Shown here: one piece after another, positions 1 through 7,952 of the stretch | Layout: each line of letters starts with the position of its first letter | Numbering within the stretch: position 1 is the stretch's first letter | DNA from: Phoronis ovalis | Taxonomy: Eukaryota > Phoronida > Phoronidae | Length of the DNA stretch: 11,115 nt | Assembly (NCBI GenBank): GCA_028565635.1 | Contig: JAOXYB010056267.1 | Span: forward strand, 1 to 11,115 | Direction: 5' to 3' | Made by a program: the position numbers and the translations under genes | Notes under the pieces: generated by a model | The model's input: only the letters and a program-made list of their open reading frames with translations | Databases searched by the model: none | What the model was told of the DNA's origin: nothing

Positions 1-137
1 TATATATATATGTACTAAAGGTGTCTCATTTTTTAAAAACTTTTGCTTCCTTTAAAAGGTATGCATTTTTAAAGCTTAAAGGTCAGCATTTTACTAATTT
101 TGATCTGACCCCTTAACGAAAAATAAGAAATTTAAAT

Positions 138-254
138 AATATATATATATGTGTGTGCGTGCGTGCGTTTGTGTGTGTAGGGGGTGTATGTGTACGCGTG
201 TGAGCGCGCGCGCGAGCGTATGTGTATGTGTGTGTGTGTGTGTGTGTGTGTATG
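138..254. repeat. Mixed TA/TG/CG dinucleotide microsatellite
   Basis: A run of alternating purine-pyrimidine steps begins as (TA)n, passes into TG with GCGT units, is interrupted by TAGGGGG near 179-185, then contains a pure GC alternation at 204-214 and ends in a (TG)n run at about 227-250. It is read directly from the sequence. Such tracts are typical animal microsatellites. The TG and CG parts are the classic sequence type that can adopt left-handed Z-DNA under supercoiling, which is known for the sequence class and not shown here. Confidence 0.95.
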
Positions 255-1153
255 CCTACCTCATTTACGCAATTTCAAGTTTGTAGATGCAGAAGTTTTT
301 GACTTGTAGTTTTTGAAAATTAAAATTGGAAAAACTAGAATTTTTTTTCAAAATTGGCCTTATTAGGTTATGTGATCAAATTCAAATTATTTAACCTCAT
401 GAATTATGAAGTTTAAAGCATTGACCTTTTTTACTTTCAAATGTCTATCTCTTCATTTTAATTACTAAAACATTCGTTGACATGAATATACACTCTTCGT
501 TTCTAGATCTAGAGTTAAAAAACAATATGTAGTTTACCGGAAAAACACATTACTTTTCAACAATAACATAGCAATATACATGTATAGCTTACAAATGTCT
601 AAGATCCTTGAACTGCAAAAAGAAATTCTTCGGGATTTCTGTGATATCATTAAAATATAGATAGCTGAAATAAAAATAGTATATATTTGAGCTTTATATT
701 ATACTGAACGTTCAACCTTATTTGCATTTTCCCATTGTCCACGTACATTTTCTTTTATTTATAACTCCAATATTTATATTAAAGATATAGTAATAAAATG
801 TGTTGTGATAAATGAATTAAATTATTATCTTTTAGTTGATTACGCAATATTTAAAGAGGTCAACAATGATGTGGAAACCAACATTTTCTTGTACTCATTA
901 CTCTAGCAGTGTTGAAGTTAGAATAACGACACTTTGTAAATAAATATGCTGATCTTTCATTTATAAAATGTGTTATCTCTATTGTGATAACTATTGCTAC
1001 CTTTCATATATTTCACTTTACCATTACAAAAAATATATCTAGGCACGAAACATCGAAAAAGATTCTTTAAGTTTATATAAAGAGAAACATCCAGTAAATC
1101 GCACACATACTTTAAGAAAAGTAAACTTCTGTAGACGCGTACAATCAATATCT
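255..1153. other. AT-rich non-coding stretch
   Basis: No supported gene is present. Two short minus-strand open frames (957-1148 and 1039-1239) overlap each other, match nothing I recognise and have the length expected by chance in AT-rich DNA. Small visible items are a 12-base perfect palindrome TCTAGATCTAGA at 502-513 and the UUCG-type hairpin at 621-640, which is listed separately. Confidence 0.6.
621..640 (+). other. Potential RNA hairpin with a cUUCGg tetraloop
   Basis: Bases 621-628 (AGAAATTC) pair with 633-640 (GGATTTCT): seven Watson-Crick pairs and one G-U. They close a UUCG loop through a C-G pair, which is the known extra-stable tetraloop context. The pairing is seen directly. Whether the region is transcribed is unknown, and chance is a real alternative in 11 kb. 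Confidence 0.4.
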
Positions 1154-1640
1154 AATTTACCCCAAAGGGTACTTACATTAAAAGTCACTTTATATAGGTG
1201 CCACCCAATGAGCCCCCTTTTTAGGGACCGCATTGTCATTGACGACAGGGTATTTTTCCCGATTCACAAAGCCTTATTCACCAAAAGGTGAACACTTGCC
1301 ACATTATATTTTCTACAAATAATCAATCACCACAGAGTGTATTTACAATGAGTATGAGAAAAATTCAGGTCCGTTAATTTTCACATATTTATATGCCACA
1401 GATAATGTGCAAGTGAATTTACGATAGGTTATATATTTTGGGGAAAATATTTACCACAGGGTATATTTTTGGTGATCTTTATTTACCGCAATGTCAGGAT
1501 TTGAGCCGCATCTCTACCAACATTGTCGACAAGTCCCTTTTGGGAATTTATCAACCTCTTTTTTTTTGTAAATTACCTTAATATTTATTTACATTTTATT
1601 ACTTTGATTAAATTTCACCGCTTAGTGTATTTCTAAAGTC
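1154..1640. repeat. Irregular array of a degenerate dyad motif
   Basis: A motif of the form TTYACC, 4-5 bases, GGTRWA or GTGTATTT recurs. Examples are TACCC-CAAA-GGGTA at 1158-1171, TTCACC-AAAA-GGTGAA at 1277-1292, ATCACCACAGAGTGTATTTA near 1326, TTACCACAGGGTATATTT near 1451, and TTTCACCGCTTAGTGTATTT near 1613. A related form, ACCGCATTGTC or ACCGCAATGTC, occurs near 1228 and 1484. Spacing is irregular, roughly 30-70 bases. It may be an eroded satellite or minisatellite, or part of a dispersed repeat. No protein reading explains it. I count about seven to nine recognisable copies, some weak. Confidence 0.5.
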
Positions 1641-1796
1641 TGGTTTTAAAAACTGTGTATTGTTTTCAACTCAAAGTAAGACTCCTGGGTTCCAAAAGTC
1701 CGATGGTGTTGCTACCAAGTGCATGCGAATAGTCTATTGTTACATAAAAAAGTTCAACATCTAAAAATACTCAAACAGACGACCGCTTGATAAAAG

Positions 1797-2210
1797 TCAA
1801 AGGTGTGTAGGGATTCCACTTAGCGTGTATGAGTACTTATTATGGCTTGATTGGTAACTCTTCAGAGTATAATTTATAACACCTGAAAGTCCATATTTGG
1901 ACACTGCTTACAGCTAATTAGCAGGTTGCTGGGAAATGATATCGATCAATTGAAAAACTGTAAAGCTGATTTACCATTCTTGTATTCCTTATACTTACAT
2001 GTGTGTGGCTGTGAGTGGTATTCCTTTTGGTATACTCGTCAGGTTTCGCTTGTAGCAGTTAATGAGCGTTTTCTTACAAAAACAAACTCCAATCACGGTG
2101 GCATTGCTACATGCATAAATGTCTTTGGAAGTGACATCATGCATGTAAAGCAATGTATAAGAAAACGTCAAAACTGTGAAAAGGTTAGCTATAACTCCCG
2201 GTCGAATCAT
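1797..2210 (-). pseudogene. LRR receptor-like gene fragment: signal peptide, LRRNT cap, decayed LRRs
   Basis: The minus strand opens with ATG at 2210, with A at -3 and an in-frame stop upstream at 2226-2228, giving 71 codons up to a TAA at 1997-1995. Residues 1-24 or so are a hydrophobic, signal-peptide-like segment. Residues 34-52 carry four cysteines spaced C-x8-C-x-C-x6-C, followed by NLTSIPKGIP at 56-65. This is the layout of an LRR N-terminal cap, as in Toll-like and other secreted or membrane LRR proteins. Beyond the stop, LRR-like spacing continues: GIQEW, ISFTVFQLIDI, then SNLLIS after a frame change, and HNKYSYTLSGIPTHL at about 1846-1800 back in the first frame. Stops and shifts indicate a pseudogene. 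A GTAAGT at 1998-1993 leaves open a real first exon ending there. The protein would be an extracellular recognition domain. The exact family is not determined, and no TIR or membrane domain is visible here. Confidence 0.6.
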
Positions 2211-2229
2211 TGTACATGCTAAATTTCAA

Positions 2230-3284
2230 GTCAGTTACATAACACTTGCCTGTAAAATATACAACATATTTTTATAAATATTTTCAAACTAAAAAAATAA
2301 CTAATGCTCATTGAAAGTGACTTTATCCGGACAGTTTGCAATATTTTTTGGCTTATCATTGTATACCTAGTAATAAACCAAACGAGATAAAGAATAGATA
2401 ACGAAATGACTTCATTGGCCGAAGACAAGTGATATGAAGGTCACAGAGTTCTCGATTCTTTCTCGATGATGGACGCGGTATACGATGGTATGAACCATGC
2501 ATTATTGTTATTATAACGTAAAAATCCGGATGTATCTTTCTGACTGGTCTTACATATTGATGTAAGGTAATATTCTAACAAATTCTGCACAAAAATGTGT
2601 TTCAAATGAAATATTAGCAAACTCAGTATCATGGGGGAAGACGGTAGAGCCTCGACAACATCCCAAAAAGTTGGGACCAATTGATCGCGTTTAGGCGAGT
2701 AAGGACGCTGACGATGTATAGCCGAAAAAGTGAGCATTTTCTATACCACGTCATTTCAAGGTACATTCAATAAAAAAGTCCTAGTATATTAGATACCCCG
2801 CTGATTAAGTTTATTTAAAATTGTAAAAGCTCCAGTCATCGGCTGATTAGTCAATTTGTATTTTTTTTAAAAATTGGGTCAAAAGGACAACACCATGAAA
2901 CCTGCTACCCGGGACCTGTTGCTTCTGTAGCATTCATCATTTCGTGCCCATGAAAATGCCCCAATTGTTTATATAAGTCTGTGATTCTAATTTACTACTG
3001 TAACACCATTTATTTGGAAACCGTGTTCCATAGTTACGTACATAATTATAGTGAAGCTAAGATAGAAGTGTGTGAAATGACTAACAGGGAATATCAAGTA
3101 CAATTGAGTTTTACAAATTTCATTTCAATTTATACAAATTATGGCCAAATTACAGTAACTGTTATTACTATTATTGCCCAATATCGCATTGCACAATACG
3201 ACAGCCTATGTTTATCCTATTCTCCATATAATAAATCCCTTTGAGGAGATCATATTAACAATTAACAATATATGGGCTATCAAA
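2230..3284. other. Intergenic stretch without a recognisable gene
   Basis: The longest open frame is 98 codons on the minus strand (2737-2441). It has no recognisable domain, no signal peptide and no homologous flanking frame, so I do not call it a gene. A TATA-like TATAAAAATA on the minus strand at 2276-2267, about 60 bases upstream of the LRR start codon, could be a core promoter relic, but such strings are common in DNA this AT-rich. Short imperfect direct repeats of GCTGATTA (near 2802 and 2843) are visible. Nothing else stands out. Confidence 0.5.
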
Positions 3285-3375
3285 ACCGGTGAGGCTAGGG
3301 GGTTGGGGGCACTTGGCCAATTTACGGCTTGTCCACCGGCTCCTGCCCACCTCATATCTCAAACCAGTCGAAGGT
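3285..3375. other. GC-rich, G-run island of unknown origin
   Basis: This segment is markedly richer in G and C than its surroundings. It contains two G5 runs separated by TT (3298-3309) and, downstream, C-rich stretches. A plus-strand frame is open through it (3174-3407), but the reading is low-complexity (Gly, Ala, Pro) and I recognise no domain. It ends some 65-100 bases before the first recognisable LINE sequence, so it could be part of another repeat into which the LINE inserted. Alternatives are a G-quadruplex-forming site or a short exon relic. No function is assigned. Confidence 0.4.
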
Positions 3376-3479
3376 CGAATCACTCACCTTCTTTATTAAA
3401 TAAATAACAGTCTGTTAAATAAATTGGAATAATTAAAGTAAGAATTAAAGGTAGACAGTAACTTTAATGTCTTTATAAT

Positions 3480-3890
3480 GAGTCAGTTTGGGTTGACATT
3501 AAGCTGAATAATTCAGACTTTTAGTTGGTGTTACTTATCGTAGCCAAAATAGTACTCAGGAAAATAATAAACTGCTCAGATCAATAACATTATCAGCTCA
3601 GAGTGCTCCTCAAACCTTAGTATTGTATTAATTATGGGAGATTTTAACTATACCTTCCTATAAACTGACAATCTTGGACAAGTAATAGTGACAATCCACA
3701 AAATGATAATAAAATGTCCATTCAATGTCTCAGGGATAACTGTCTGTATTTACATGTACAAAAACCTACCAGAAATAGACTTGACAATGAACCACACATT
3801 TTGGATCTAATATTAAGTAATGAGGAAGACATGGTGTCAAATATTGCACATAGCAGGCCTATATCGTTGCTGGCAAAGATTCATGGAATC
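3480..3890 (+). pseudogene. LINE endonuclease domain remnant (C-terminal part)
   Basis: This is the APE-type endonuclease part of the LINE polyprotein, which would nick target DNA. Frame 3480-3524 reads ESVWVDIKLNNSD and then hits TAG. A one-base shift gives LLVGVTYRSQNST from about 3518, which stops at 3629. A further shift gives MGDFNY at 3634-3651, the conserved GDFN motif of these nucleases. A fourth stretch, open from 3669 to 3890, carries CLRDNCLYLHV, KPTRNRLDNEPHILDLILS and NEEDMVSNI, typical of this region. The expected SDH motif that follows in family members is absent, because the reading runs into linker sequence at about 3860. The first half of the domain is missing, consistent with 5' truncation. 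Confidence 0.85.
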
Positions 3891-4282
3891 TAGGGAAAGT
3901 AGACATTACAAAGAATACACTAAATTGAGAAAGCAGGTGAGATCAGAAACGCGTAAGTTGCAAAAAATTGCCAAAGAAGCCAAAACATTTTGGAAGTACA
4001 TAAAAATCAAAGACTAAAACTAAAACTGGTGTCACAGACCTAGGACATACTGATGACGTTTCGGGACAAATAATAATTTCCACAAATGATAAAGAAAAAA
4101 CCGAGATACTATCCAAGTATTTCAACAGTGTATTTACGAGAGAACCAGTATTGGAATCAAAGGAAGTGAGTTCGTGTCTCAATAATTTATCAATTACACC
4201 AGAAATGTTATTAAAGAAAGTATCAAAATTAAAAAATTCTAAGTCGTGTCGACCTGATAATATTCACCCTAGACCCCCCTAA
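3865..4282 (+). pseudogene. LINE linker between endonuclease and RT
   Basis: Two frames cover this part. From 3865 to 4014 the reading is basic and helical, with RCWQRFMESRES, KEYTKLRKQVRSETRKLQK and FWKYIK, the characteristic linker of this LINE type. A TAA at 4015 ends it. A one-base shift at about 4007 continues with SKTKTKTGVTDL, ILSKYFNSVF and LKNSKSCRPDNIHP, which is the entry to the RT domain. The reading then stops at 4280-4282 just after a C6 run (4274-4279), a likely slippage site, because the correct reading resumes one base out of frame. Two or three small in-frame losses are inferred near IAKEAK (3967-3984) from the usual length of the family. Confidence 0.85.
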
Positions 4283-4596
4283 GAGAGCTTGCCGAAACTA
4301 TCTTTGTACCTATTAGTATTACATTCCAAACATCACAAGAAGTTCCTGAAGATTGGAAAAAGGGAAATATATCTGCTATATTTAAAAAGGGAAGCATCAA
4401 AGATGCATGAAATTATAGACCTGTGAGTTTAACTAGTATCCTTTGTAAAAGTATGGAGTCTATATTAAGGGAATCAATTATTGAACATATGAAGAATAAC
4501 AAGTTATTTAGTGACGAGCAGTTCGGCTTTATTAACGGCAGGTCCACGAGCCTACAGTCACTGCATGCATGTTTTGGAACAATGGGAGGATATCCT
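4279..4596 (+). pseudogene. LINE reverse transcriptase, N-terminal (fingers) part
   Basis: The open reading resumes at 4279 with LRELAETI and continues with VPEDWKKGNISAIFKKGS, NYRPVSLTSILCKSMESI and FSDEQFGFINGRS. These are conserved fingers-region motifs of LINE reverse transcriptases, which build cDNA from the element's RNA. A TGA at 4408-4410 replaces the glycine normally found just before NYRPVSL, which fits a GGA-to-TGA change. In FGFINGRS the usual basic residue before GRS is altered. The frame ends with TGA at 4597, but family-like sequence has already moved to the next frame at about 4571 (VLEQWEDILDE), so a frameshift lies near 4560-4571. Confidence 0.9.
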
Positions 4597-5190
4597 TGAT
4601 GAAAGGCGGATCTGTTGATGTTATATACATGGAGTTCATGAAAGCGTTCAATAAAGTAACTCACCGTAGGCTGATTAATAAACTTAAGTAGCTATGGTAT
4701 AGCAGGGCATGTTCTTGGATGGATTGAAAAACATTTATTTAATCGATATCAGAGCGTAGTTGTTAATGGTGTTAAATCAAGTTGGCTGTCTGTGACTAGC
4801 GGTATCCCGCGGGGACGTGTACTTGGCCCTATTTTATTTGTTGTGTATATTAATGATTTACCAGATCATGTTCTGCCTGATGTGTATTTATTTGGAGCCG
4901 CTACAAAGTTGTTCACAGACACATGCAAGGAGGGTATTTCTGATCAGATGCGAATTGATTTGAATAGTTTAGTGGAATGGTCCAATACCTGGTTATTAAA
5001 GTTTCAGCCAGACAAATGTAAAATATTAACTGTTGTATCAAATGATAATGGATATGATTACACAATGCTTGATAACAATGGAAGGGCACACTCTCTTACT
5101 CGTGTATCGAATGAAAAGGATATCGGAGTTGTAATTGATTCTAAGTTGTCTTCTGGGTATGATAAGGAGAACATTTGTTTATTTAGATGA
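4571..5190 (+). pseudogene. LINE reverse transcriptase catalytic (palm) core, active site lost
   Basis: Three frames are needed: 4571-4607 (VLEQWEDILDE), 4608-4688 (SVDVIYMEFMKAFNKV, with a stop at 4689) and 4690-5187, the longest open piece. The last carries YGIAGHVLGWIE, SGIPRGRVLGPILF, YINDLPD, LFGAATKLF, EWSNTWLLKFQPDKCK and EKDIGVVIDSKLS. In family members motif A is D-F-x-K-A-F-D, motif B is PQGSVLGP and motif C is FADD. Here they are EFMKAFN (4632-4652), PRGRVLGP (4807 on) and FGAA (4891-4902), so all three catalytic aspartates and the motif B glutamine are gone. The frame ends at 5188-5190 after leaving the homologous register near 5150. No start codon is expected, because the piece is internal. 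Confidence 0.93.
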
Positions 5191-5711
5191 GGATATTTTC
5201 GTCACATTATATAAAGCATTCATAAGATCTCACCTTGAATATGCTAACTCTGTTTGCCATCCGAGAAGAAAACAGGAAATTTACACCATAGAGAGCATAC
5301 AAAGGAGGGCGACAAAGTTGATACCATCATTAAAAACCCTGAGTTATGAGGAAAGACTTAAGAAACCAGATTTGCCGACATTGGTATTTAGAAGACTTCG
5401 TAGTGACATGGTTGAGACATATAACATATTTAATAATAAATATGATGAAGATGTGTCGAAAATGTTGGTGCCAATTAGTGACAGTAGTACGTAATACAAG
5501 AGAGCTTTCGTTAAAACTGTTCCAAGTGAGAATGAATAAGTACGTTAACAATTTATCATTAATTACATATAGAATAGTATCAACGCGGAACTCATTAACT
5601 GATAATATAGTGACAGCTCCTAGTGTACTAAGTTTTGAAAAAAGACTGGATAGGCTTTGGAATAACCAACTTCTCAATATGATTATAAGTCCTTTTATGA
5701 TATGTTATTGA
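5156..5711 (+). pseudogene. LINE RT thumb and C-terminal region
   Basis: From 5156 a new frame reads GMIRRTFVYLDEDIFVTLYK, SHLEYANSV, IQRRATKLIPSLKTLSYEER and FRRLRSDMVETYNIFN, the well-conserved region after the RT core in this LINE group. It stops at 5492-5494. A one-base shift near 5489 continues as RNTRELSLKLF, NSLTDNIVTAPSVLSFEKRL and DRLWNNQ, the usual C-terminal end, up to TGA at 5709-5711, which looks like the genuine terminator. The tryptophan normally preceding NSL is Arg here (CGG at 5586-5588). About 17 residues expected between DSKLS and GMIRR are missing, so a deletion of roughly 50 bases lies at about 5150-5156. Confidence 0.9.
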
Positions 5712-5830
5712 ACTGTAATTAAGTTAGTAAGTTAGTAAAGTTAGTAGTCATTATTGAACCTGAATATCAAGGCTTTTTATAAGCCTGCGTTCGGTATATT
5801 ACATATTACATGTTACATTATTACATTGTT
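5712..5830 (+). repeat. LINE 3' UTR: tandem 8-mers, hairpin and TTACAT tail
   Basis: After the LINE stop come three copies of AGTTAGTA (5722-5729, 5730-5737, 5739-5746). A perfect 6-bp hairpin follows, AGGCTT/AAGCCT with loop TTTAT, at 5770-5786. Then come four TTACAT copies at 5799, 5806, 5813 and 5821. CR1- and L2-type LINEs are known to end in short tandem repeats rather than poly(A), and 3' stem-loops can be read by their RT. The assignment of this block as the element end is inferred from its position. Confidence 0.65.
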
Positions 5831-7769
5831 AAATGTTTTAACCACATTATACCTATTCAAATACAGAACGAATTCAAGTATTGAGTCTATATTACACAGA
5901 CGTTACTGGCATAAGGCCACAATTGATGTAACCGAAATGGTGGCGCAAAGGCTGTCCGTTCTGAAAGTAGTGCCAAAATCATAAATTTATGATTTTTCTT
6001 TTTTCCTCCTTTGGGCTGGCTTAATGTTCTTGTTTGTTTGTTTTAGTTTGAAACAGAAATCACTGTACAAGAGATTGAAACTAATATTAGCTTTTTAAAG
6101 TAAAATCAACCCACTGTTGATAGGATTATTTGAGCTAGGGTAAAGCAAACAGCTAAAGCAAACAGTTGTGGTCATGACTGCCTGAACAATTAACTGGTAG
6201 TTGGTTACAATAATAATCTTCATTTTTTAACAGGTAATTTTCTTCGAGCAATGTTTGGGAATTTTTTATATTGATTTAAGTTCCATGAAATTAGCTAGAA
6301 CAGGATGGTAAAATCAATGGTGTCCTCATACCTACTTAAAATAAGCCTATTTTATACACAGTGAAATGTACTAATATAAACAGGTGTATGTATCAGCTGT
6401 TCGAAATTTAATGATTTATGAGAAACAAGTGTTATATAGTTTACAAATGTGATTTCATAAAATCAGCAACAATAGCTCATAAACATTTCATAGTTTCTAC
6501 GTTATAAAAGTGTTTTTTTGAAAATGTATTCTATTTACTTTGTATGTAGATATTATTTATGCAAAATTTTAAACGCTTAATTAGGTTGGATGGATTTTGA
6601 CTTCCAGAATTTGCCATAATTATATTCTTTTGTGTATCTATTATTTCATTTCGACTTAGAAAAAGAAAACTAAACTTGGTATCCCTGCATACAAACTAGC
6701 CAGCACTCAGCTATCTCTGGACAGAAAATATATAAAACTAGTTTAGACAAGTAAGAAGCACTTTCGAATCATCCTAGTTAGCAAATTGTTTGCTAGTGAA
6801 ACATTTCCAAAATGTCGTAAATTTGTTTTATTTATAGATTCTAGGACATACAGTTGCTAATCCTTCATTTAACGTGTACCATACATAGTATTATCATACT
6901 CAAAAGACTTTCTAATTATATAGACTTTCAATAATTACCGGTTTTAATTCTAGAACGGCGTTAGTCCAAACAGTTTTTTGTTAAAAAGATTTACATGCTG
7001 TATAACAGTGTGCACTGGATTTCCTCATTGGACTGCCATGCAGGTTCAATCTGAATAATAAAATTAATAAAACGAACAGTGCTAGCCAAACCTATTTTAT
7101 TGAGGAAACATTCAAAATCAAGCAATATCACAACAATCATTTCATGTGTTTATTTCTTTATAAATTATAATCTAAATTCCCTTCAACAAGTAGGACACTA
7201 TTAATAAATATTTTTATTAATTTATACTGCACCAGCATTTATTACTCGAACATGAAAGATCAGCTAACAATTTTACAGGTTAACAAACAGTCACGTGATA
7301 CAAGTCAAGTGCAGTAATTGTATTTTTTGTTTCATTTTATTAATCAGAGCTTTCAGGAACACTTTCAATACATTCAATCACATGAACATGACTTCAGCGG
7401 GTCATTCGAAAAATCGTATGTTGTTTTAAAGCTTTACAATGCAGAAAGCTTTTTTATCAATGCGATTAATATAATTATCAATAGCACATGTATCGTTTTG
7501 TTTGTAAATGACAGTTATAATTCTCCATTGCCGGCAAATACCTTTAAAGTATATTAAATAGCTGCACATGGGCCAGTACCAGGATGATCAAGGTTTTTAT
7601 ATAAAAAGTCTTAATTAACGGAACAGTAACCAGATTGCAGAGGCGTATTTTTAATTTAATTAACAAATCATAAGTTATAGTTTTTAGCAGCAGATCGAAA
7701 TTCATACTTTTTAGTAATGGTGTAATAATGCTTTTCCTATAATTGCATAACTATGCCATTGATCGGTAC
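5831..7769. other. Long AT-rich stretch without a recognisable gene
   Basis: Open frames at 5754-5984 and 7318-7557 begin at TTG, have no recognisable domain and are taken as chance. Visible small structures are a 13-base near-perfect tandem duplication of TAAAGCAAACAG at 6141-6166, an AT hairpin TAAAATA-AGCC-TATTTTA at 6337-6354, an AT hairpin at 7201-7220, and the palindrome TTTTTATATAAAAA at 7594-7607. I see no RNA gene, splice-linked coding signal or element ends. Confidence 0.5.
6141..6166. repeat. Two-copy 13-base tandem duplication
   Basis: TAAAGCAAACAGC is followed directly by TAAAGCAAACAGT, 12 of 13 bases identical. This is a simple local duplication, probably replication slippage. 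Confidence 0.8.
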
Positions 7770-7878
7770 CAGTTTCGGTCATTTACTAAAATGTTATTTT
7801 CGAACGCGATAACAGCGAATGATCAAAATATAATATACTGTATAATTGATGTAGTACTTCATTATGATAACGAATGTT
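7770..7878 (+). repeat. Diverged dispersed repeat, copy 1
   Basis: It begins CAGTTTCGGTCATTTACTAA and ends ATAACGAATGT. It aligns in direct orientation with 10850-10961: the first 28 bases differ at about two or three sites, GCGATAAC/GCGATACC and CGAATGT are shared at nearly equal offsets (100 versus 103 bases from the start), and the part between is poorly conserved. This points to two old copies of one unnamed repeat. No coding content was recognised. Confidence 0.55.
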
Positions 7879-7952
7879 TGCACATTCACCTCTAATAGAT
7901 CATTTACCGGTTACAAATATTTAGCAATAAACATTACACATTTTTTTTAAAT

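Larger units (their letters stand above)
3440..5830 (+). mobile_element. Dead, 5'-truncated LINE (non-LTR retrotransposon, CR1/jockey-like)
   Basis: This is one degenerate element on the plus strand. It shows in order endonuclease remnants (MGDFNY at 3634-3651), a basic linker, reverse transcriptase motifs, the C-terminal region, a terminal stop at 5709-5711, and a short 3' UTR with a hairpin and short tandem repeats instead of poly(A). Such elements encode an endonuclease-RT that nicks genomic DNA and copies its own RNA there. No RNase H domain and no ORF1 are seen, and the start of the endonuclease is missing, as in the common 5' truncation. At least eight frame changes, in-frame stops, two sizeable internal deletions and active-site losses make it inactive. 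Motif order, EN type and tail fit the CR1/L2/jockey group, but the exact clade cannot be fixed by eye. The 5' edge is approximate (3440-3480), and no target-site duplication was found. Confidence 0.95.

Noticed and set aside
81-110. GGTCAG/CTGACC inverted pair
   Set aside because: Only six pairs with an 18-base loop, which is expected by chance.
1926-2222. Plus-strand open frame of 98 codons
   Set aside because: It is antisense to the LRRNT reading. The minus strand shows a recognisable domain and the plus strand does not.
2441-2737. Minus-strand open frame of 98 codons with ATG
   Set aside because: No domain, signal peptide or repeat pattern is recognised. It could be part of an unknown repeat, but coding is unsupported.
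3355-3395. tRNA-like box B string (GGTCGAATC) suggesting a SINE
   Set aside because: It differs from the box B consensus, and no convincing box A or cloverleaf lies at the right distance.
4413-4664. Minus-strand 83-codon open frame
   Set aside because: It is a shadow of the LINE reverse transcriptase on the plus strand.
5330-5677. Minus-strand 115-codon open frame
   Set aside because: It is antisense to the LINE C-terminal region, whose plus-strand reading clearly matches the family.
5754-5984. Plus-strand open frame across the LINE 3' end
   Set aside because: It begins at TTG, runs through the hairpin and TTACAT repeats, and has no domain.
7318-7557. Plus-strand 79-codon open frame
   Set aside because: It starts at TTG, has AT-driven composition and no recognisable motif.
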